DNA of 51,781 nt. Source: Nephromyces sp. MM_2019 (lineage: Eukaryota; Apicomplexa; Aconoidasida; Nephromycida). Where the stretch lies: contig JADHZB010001951.1 in NCBI GenBank assembly GCA_015657535.1, positions 1 to 51,781 of the forward strand. The letters run 5' to 3'. The translations under genes were made by a program, and so were the position numbers. Below the pieces are notes generated by a model. It made no database searches and had not been told where the DNA came from. It saw nothing but the letters and a program-made list of their open reading frames with translations. This document shows positions 47,751-51,781 of the stretch, piece by piece; position 1 is the stretch's first letter, and each line of letters starts with the position of its first letter.

Positions 47751-48066
47751 AACCAAACTCTAGCATTTGCTTTGTCTGTGCATGCGATTACACCTCCATC
47801 TGCAAAGCTGCTTCGCTGTGTACATTACTCGTTTATTGCTCCATTTCATCTCCTCATTCATTTATCTCACTCTGTATTTATGATTTTTATCGATTTGTTC
47901 AGCAAATGCTCGCCGTTTCGCCCAATTTTGCTCGATAAAAAGTGTCTTTTCGTTGAAGTCCCAGCATATGCACTAACCAGGTGCATACATTTAAAAAAAG
48001 GGCTAATCAGATGAGCCTCTTCACCAAGGTTTTACAGAATAGCGCCTTCTTCCATTTTCATAATAA

Positions 48067-51000
48067 ATGGAGGAAAAAAGTGCCGTTTCAAGGCACCTCT
48101 CCTACATAGAAAAGCATTCAATCGAAGTCATTCCCAACGAATTTTACTTCGTCTTGTGTAATGAAGAGCTACTAGCAGAATGTGGCGTATTCACGACCTT
48201 TTCTGTTGATAAGCTGTTCGTGTATAACCCTTTTGAAGAAGACTTTGGTCCTCTTGATTTGGCTTGCACAGTGCGATATTGCCGGTTTCTAAAGCAAAAG
48301 GTATGGGAGATTGGGAAGTAGGTGAAGCGGGAATTTAGTGTAGCACACACATGGACGAGATAGCGTTAATGTAGGTTAGCATACAGCGACGAGATAGCTT
48401 GACGCTACTTTGAAAGGTTCCAGGAAAACATACCTTGAGCGTTGGATTCAGTGGGACTCTAGCTTCAAGAGTTCTTTATTATGCAAATTTTGTGTGTGAT
48501 GTGTATTAACAAGATGCCTAGCTTGAAGTTCGTGAAATACAAGGCATTCAACAAATTTCTTCAAAACTAATGCAGTAGTTTTAAACTGCAAGAGATTTGC
48601 TACCTAGAATGTTTTATGAGCGCTGTTACGACCCAGTAACTAGAGATATTTTTTTTGTGTGTACAAAATTAAGGAACTACAGCAGTATTCCGCGTGTGCA
48701 ATGTGGTTTTTGATAAGCTACTGTGTGGGTTTATGCTTTCAAGTCGAAATTTGCTGTGTTCTGTAGAGCGAAGCTGTAAAAAATGCATCTACAGATGTAT
48801 CAAGCAGTGTATGTACACCATCATGCTCAAAATTTTTATGATGTAATAACTTGCCCTTCCTTCACATATCACACACATCTCAGCTCGCTTGCGGTTTGAT
48901 TTATATGCGATATATGCCGCCGATAAATTTCTCAGGAGAGTTGAAAGTAGTGTGTGGAGATGAAACTTGTGTGCGCGTTTATTTTTGTGCGAAAATCCCA
49001 GCTTTTTAAGAGAAACTCTTCTAATTGAAGATTTCTGACGTAACTAGAAGAGAAATATTTATTGGATTTGCTTCTTTTCAAAATTATCTCAACCTTGACG
49101 CGAGTTAATTTGCTTAATTTTTGCTTGTGTGTAGTTGGAAAGCATTAGAGGAATAGCAGGCAAAAAGCTTTTGCACTACTCAATTAAGAAGTATTCACCA
49201 AGTGAAAATAGTGTCTGCCTCATTGGAGCTTTTCAGGTGAGTCCTAGATCTCTTTAGCTTTCGGGTTTTTCCATAGTAGTTTTCTAGCTGAGTTTAGAAG
49301 GCTATGCTTTTTTGAGCGTATTTTTTAATTAAAGAACTTTAATTTAAGCTAGTGAAGTAGTGGATGACTAGATTGCATAGTTAAATGCATTAGGCTTGGG
49401 TGAGTGTGTTTGGGTGTGTTAATGTGTGTGCTTGTGTGTCGATGTGTGTTCGTGTTTTTTTTAACGAGTGAAATAGAGGTTTATGACGATGTTTCTAGGA
49501 AAATAAAAAGAATGTTTGAAAAGGGCTTCATCACGCATTAATCCTTCATTATATGTTTTTCCCTCTACTTATCTTCAAATTCGTGCTGCTCTTCACTTTT
49601 TTTTAAAAAGTGCCTACAAGGTGACGCCAACTTCTACATCAAGTAGTTTTTTATGCATTTTTTTACAGGCTATGCATAGAGCTTCTTTTACGAGTTGTGT
49701 GCATGCTGATTTTGAGTATAGGACCTCCTTTTATAGTAAATTTAATTTGATAGAAATTTTTGATGTGATAATTTCTGTGCTTCTATTCTACACGAAGTTG
49801 CCAATACTTCCTAGGATCATCTTTACAGTTTTTAGCGAAAAAAAGTTTGGTAGGAAAGTCTCTGCTGAAATTCAAGTATTATTTTGATGTACCCTATAGT
49901 GGTTGTTATGAAAATTGTTGTAACCCAAACACACACTCTGAAAAACTCCCAAAAAATAATGAAAAAACAAGAATTCCTTTATTATAACAATCGCTTGATT
50001 ACATCTTCATCTCACTTTCCTGCATTTTTCCAGATATTAGCACTAGGAAAAAATGTTACTGAAGCGTTGTTACCGTTTGAAAGCCTACTTCCGACACAAA
50101 GGAATTTTAGGGATGCATCCGTGGGGGAACCCCTTTGGAGTCTATCGATTAGAGATTCTTTAAGGGGATTGTATTACGCTGTAATGGTGTGTGTGTGGCT
50201 TTTTTTTACTAAAAGTTTGGATGTATCATCTAAATCTACGTATAAAGTGCAAGAATATAATTGTAAAAATGTATATCTTTCTTGTGTTATTTACCAATAT
50301 GTATATGCCTCTAAAAAAGGTGGAATTTTTCATAGTTTTTTGTTCTTTTAAGAAATGACTTATTCTTCAGATTTATTTTCTTCTAAAGTCCAAAATGCTA
50401 CGCTGTATATGCTGATGATGTAATTTTCCTCTTTATCACCGAATTTTAGTGCGACTTTATACGCTTTGAATGAAGAATTTCACTACTTTACTCTTCTTCT
50501 TGCTCTTATTGGCTCGCAATCATAGTATTATCCTCCTCAAATTCACGCCAGATATGTATGTACTGGAATACTCTTTATGCATAGTATGATGTGCTAAGCA
50601 AACCTTGAAATCTTCACAATCTTTGCCTAGCTTTCCTTCTGTTAAGACTATGAATGTTATCATATACTGAGCAAACCTTGAAATCTTCACAATCTTTGCC
50701 TTGATTTGTACTTTTAATATGCATAAAAATATTTTTTTTTCGACGTTTTTTCAAAGAGAAAGTATATACAGCGGATAAAAATGATATTTTCTTTGGCCTA
50801 CCAATTCGAATTCAGCTTGGTTGGATGGATTTTAATACTTTTGACCCGGATAAGTACGATTATAATTCCAAACTTGAGAATGGAGGCTTTAATTGGCTTA
50901 TTCCGCAGAGAATTTTGGCTTTTAGCGGCCCGATTGACTGCAAATATGAGGAAGGAATGAAATCTGCACTGTACATCCCGATATTTAAGGCTATAGGTGT

Positions 51001-51647
51001 TTCTATGGTAGTTCGTCTAAACGAGCCCCGTTACGATAAGCGGGTAATGAATTTGTTTCACCTCTTGCGACTTGTTTTTTGTGTTTTATGGTTAAAATAG
51101 TATTAAATTATATTTATCTAGTGTGTGTGTGCTCTTGGGGTTTAATGAAGCTTTTTAAGAGTTGATGTATGTGAAATTTTCTTCCTCTAGTTTTTTTTGT
51201 TCAAGCTTTAGGAAAGGTGTGCAAAAATTCAGGTTGAGCTCTTTCTTGCTCAGGATTTTGATTGTAAGCGAAGATTATGTTTTATAATGGCCAATTATCT
51301 GGTTTATATAATTCAAATGGGGAAATCTATTTCTAATGTCTTCAACTGAATTGCTAAAAGCAGAAGCTGCTGCATTTAGAGCGAAATTTTAGTGGTTTTT
51401 TGAACTGTCTTTTCAAGTGCTTTGAGAAGAAGAGATTTTAGAGCTCATCTGAGGATGTTTTGATAAGTCAGCTCAATTTTTGTTGAAAGAGCTGATCAAA
51501 CTTTTTGTGTTTTAATGGAAAATTCTAAAGACTTATATTATGTTGCTTCATTTAAAACTTGGTTGATACCCGTTTTTTTCAGGTCTTTACTTCAAACGGA
51601 ATCAAGCACGCCGATCTGTTTTTCGTTGATGGCTCTTGTCCTTCTTG
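48067..51647 (+). CDS. CDC14: CDC14 dual-specificity phosphatase, 5' part, 5 exons visible
   Basis: Exons: 48067-48300, 49135-49236, 50034-50186, 50816-51043, 51583-51647 (donor TG|GTTAAT), all in phase, about 260 residues so far. Exons 1-3 give the CDC14 N-terminal phosphatase-like domain: DFGPLDLACTVRYCRFLKQK, KKLLHYS, SVCLIGAF and RNFRDASVGEP. These match the family's DFGPLNLAxVYRYC, KKIVHxT and PFRDAS blocks. Exon 4 continues with GWMDFNTFDPDKYDYNSKLE and NWLIPQRILAFSGP, and exon 5 gives LFFVDGSCPS, the general-acid-side segment of the catalytic domain. The catalytic Cys-X5-Arg loop lies beyond the right edge, so activity cannot be judged here. CDC14 enzymes remove phosphates placed by CDKs, act in mitotic exit, and are associated with centrosomes or basal bodies. 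The ATG at 48067 gives a plausible short N-terminus. Confidence 0.95.
50594..50702. repeat. 32-bp direct repeat, 73 bp apart, in CDC14 intron 3
   Basis: AGCAAACCTTGAAATCTTCA plus CAATCTTTGCCT occurs twice, starting near 50597 and 50670, essentially without change. It lies 110-220 nt before the exon 4 acceptor (ends at 50815). The identity suggests a recent duplication. Confidence 0.9.
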
Positions 51648-51781
51648 GTTAATACTTTGCTAAACACTAAAAGTAGTGGGTTATGCTATTCTGTTGTGCT
51701 TTTTGTATTTTTGCATGTGTTCAGTAAACTTGGAGTCATGCGATTATTCTAGGAAAATCATTGCCCCCCAATAAGGGCTTA

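Larger units (their letters stand above)
40873..48066. other. Divergent intergenic region, VPS34 to CDC14
   Basis: About 7.2 kb between the start codons of two divergent genes, so it should hold both promoters and leaders. It is AT-rich with no recognised protein, tRNA or rRNA. Open frames of up to 116 codons (for example 43882-44232 and 47083-47433, minus strand) show no family features and fit chance. It contains a 27-bp minisatellite and two local duplications, listed separately. Confidence 0.6.

Overview
The window is nuclear DNA of an intron-rich unicellular eukaryote. It holds four protein-coding genes. Their GT-AG introns (about 220-880 nt) were reconstructed by hand, and every exon junction proposed here keeps the reading frame. 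The code is standard: TGA and TAG both end proteins. The genes are (1) the 3' part of a TBCC-domain protein, TBCCD1 (+, 176-3691, 5' end outside the window); (2) a very large UBA/RGG/prion-like protein of the Lingerer/UBAP2L/plant-GIP1 type (+, 11862-26296, 14 exons, about 2522 residues); (3) a class III phosphatidylinositol 3-kinase, VPS34, swollen to about 2773 residues by low-complexity insertions (-, 40872-29362, 6 exons); and (4) the 5' part of a CDC14 dual-specificity phosphatase (+, 48067 to past the right edge).

Lineage: the sequence cannot name the species. A VPS34 several times the usual length with Ser/Asn/Gly-rich inserts is typical of apicomplexans and related alveolates. TBCCD1 and CDC14 are both linked to centriole or basal-body lineages. 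A centriole-bearing protist, perhaps an alveolate, is my best guess, held with low confidence. No bacterial, organellar, CRISPR, transposon or tRNA feature was found.

Layout: TBCCD1 and the UBAP2L-like gene are in tandem, about 8.2 kb apart. The UBAP2L-like gene and VPS34 converge, with about 3 kb between their stops. VPS34 and CDC14 diverge from a 7.2 kb spacer. The three spacers hold no convincing gene but contain minisatellites and local duplications. Introns are full of TG/CA dinucleotide tracts, often starting at or near the 5' splice site, and short ACACAC runs also sit inside exons, where they read Thr-His-Thr.

The genes do not form a pathway. VPS34 makes PI3P for endosome/autophagy traffic, the UBAP2L-like protein probably works in RNA granules, and TBCCD1 and CDC14 act at centrosomes/basal bodies and in cell-cycle exit. 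The most interesting points are the roughly 480-residue stretch inside the VPS34 kinase N-lobe, an in-frame 66-nt candidate cassette exon in the kinase C-lobe, an 82-85 bp tandem repeat that spans a 3' splice site, and the TG/CA signature of introns.
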